Below are positions 13,706 to 14,245 of a stretch of 14,245 nt of DNA, in pieces (the first letter of the stretch is position 1; every line of letters starts with the position of its first letter). The translations under genes were made by a program, and so were the position numbers. This DNA comes from CAYFQV01 sp964654185 (GTDB lineage: Bacteria > Spirochaetota > Spirochaetia > DSM-27196 > PWMO01): assembly GCA_964654185.1 (NCBI GenBank), contig CAZZIE010000112.1, positions 1 to 14,245 on the forward strand, read 5' to 3'. The notes below the pieces were generated by a model that had not been told where the DNA came from, did no database searches, and saw nothing but the letters and a program-made list of their open reading frames with translations.

Positions 13706-14245
13706 ATGAGCAACACCGTAAGCGAGTTTCTGTCGCGTCACGCCGAGCTGGCGGAGCGCAACAACTGGATCGACCCGGCGCTGAACCGGCGGTACAACAC
13801 CAAGCGCGGGCTGCGCAACGAGGACGGCACGGGTGTACTGATCGGCCTCACCGAAATCGGCGATGTCCGCGGCTACATCATCGAGGAGGAGGAGAAGGTG
13901 CCCGTGGAGGGGCAACTCCTCTACCGCGGGATCAACGTGAGCGACCTGGTGCGCGGCTTCCAGGAAGACCGGCGGTTCGGATTCGAGGAGGCGGCCTACC
14001 TCATTCTCTTCGGCGAGCTGCCGTCCCGGCCGGCGCTGGAGGAGTTCTCCGCTGAGCTTGCATCCCACCGGCGACTGCCCGAAGGGTTCACCCAGGACAT
14101 GATCCTGAGTGCGCCGAGCTCGGACATCATGAACAAGCTCGCCCGCTCGGTTCTTGCGCTCTACTCCTACGACGAGAATCCTGAAGATCTCAGTCTCCTG
14201 AACGTCGTGCGCCAGAGTATTGAGCTGGTTGCGCGCTTTCCGACG
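13706..14245 (+). CDS. gltA: Citrate synthase, N-terminal 180 residues (3' partial)
   Basis: The frame opens at ATG 13706, with GGAGAG at 13689-13694 as a somewhat distant ribosome binding site, and stays open to the window edge (exactly 180 codons). Citrate synthase condenses acetyl-CoA and oxaloacetate to citrate, entering the TCA cycle or glutamate synthesis. Residues about 20-110 carry the family pattern: NWIDPALNRRYNTKRGLRNE, GVLIGLTEIGDVRGYI, KVPVEGQLLYRG and FEEAAYLILFGELPS. The N-terminal stretch before GLTEIGDV is of the type seen in clostridial citrate synthases. The catalytic His and Asp lie beyond the window, so citrate versus 2-methylcitrate synthase cannot be separated here. The divergent neighbour is the LiaF-C-like gene. 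Confidence 0.92.
   Translation, partial: MSNTVSEFLSRHAELAERNNWIDPALNRRYNTKRGLRNEDGTGVLIGLTEIGDVRGYIIEEEEKVPVEGQLLYRGINVSDLVRGFQEDRRFGFEEAAYLILFGELPSRPALEEFSAELASHRRLPEGFTQDMILSAPSSDIMNKLARSVLALYSYDENPEDLSLLNVVRQSIELVARFPT

Overview
The window is GC-rich bacterial chromosome, densely packed with genes on both strands. It reads mostly as ordinary housekeeping sequence, interrupted by one small bracketed segment that may be accessory. The taxon cannot be fixed from the sequence alone. The mix of genes (an Mfd, a GAF-type PtsP, a PilZ protein with a pseudo-receiver, an AmmeMemoRadiSam radical SAM enzyme, a clostridial-style citrate synthase) and the proline/glycine-rich linkers suggest a GC-rich free-living spirochaete. 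This is a best guess at low-to-moderate confidence.

Layout from left to right. (1) 1-221: the 3' end of an unrecognised gene. (2) 270-3317: a 3.0-kb segment bracketed by two exact 22-bp direct repeats. It holds a metal-responsive operon (a CadC/ArsR-type repressor and a Zn/Cd/Pb P1B-type ATPase) with a clear sigma-70 promoter and a palindrome at the predicted transcription start. It also holds a convergent tRNA-Asn(GTT) gene with its own promoter and terminator. The right-hand repeat is the last seven codons plus stop of the next gene, amrS. This is the arrangement left by site-specific integration into the 3' end of a gene. (3) 3297-6157, minus strand: a signal-peptide-bearing two-domain protein, a PilZ protein translationally coupled to it by an ATGA overlap, then amrS after a 99-bp gap. 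(4) 6161-9553: mfd, whose start lies only 3 bp from the start of the divergent secreted-protein gene. (5) 9539-12781: ptsP (GAF plus enzyme I, the first component of the nitrogen-type PTS) with its own promoter, overlapping trmB by a GTGA junction. TrmB carries an unusual 72-residue low-complexity N-terminal extension. (6) 12774-12906: a 37-bp tandem repeat that starts inside the end of trmB. (7) 12907-13578, minus strand: a soluble DUF1707 plus LiaF-C-like protein. (8) 13706 to the window end: the first 180 codons of a citrate synthase.

Functionally, arsR-type repressor plus ATPase form a self-contained metal-efflux unit. The secreted protein and the PilZ protein are probably made together and may link c-di-GMP to an envelope process; this is inference. 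Mfd, TrmB, tRNA-Asn and citrate synthase are core functions. The strongest item for follow-up is the repeat-bracketed 3-kb segment, because it combines an intact duplicated gene terminus, efflux cargo and a tRNA gene without any visible integrase.
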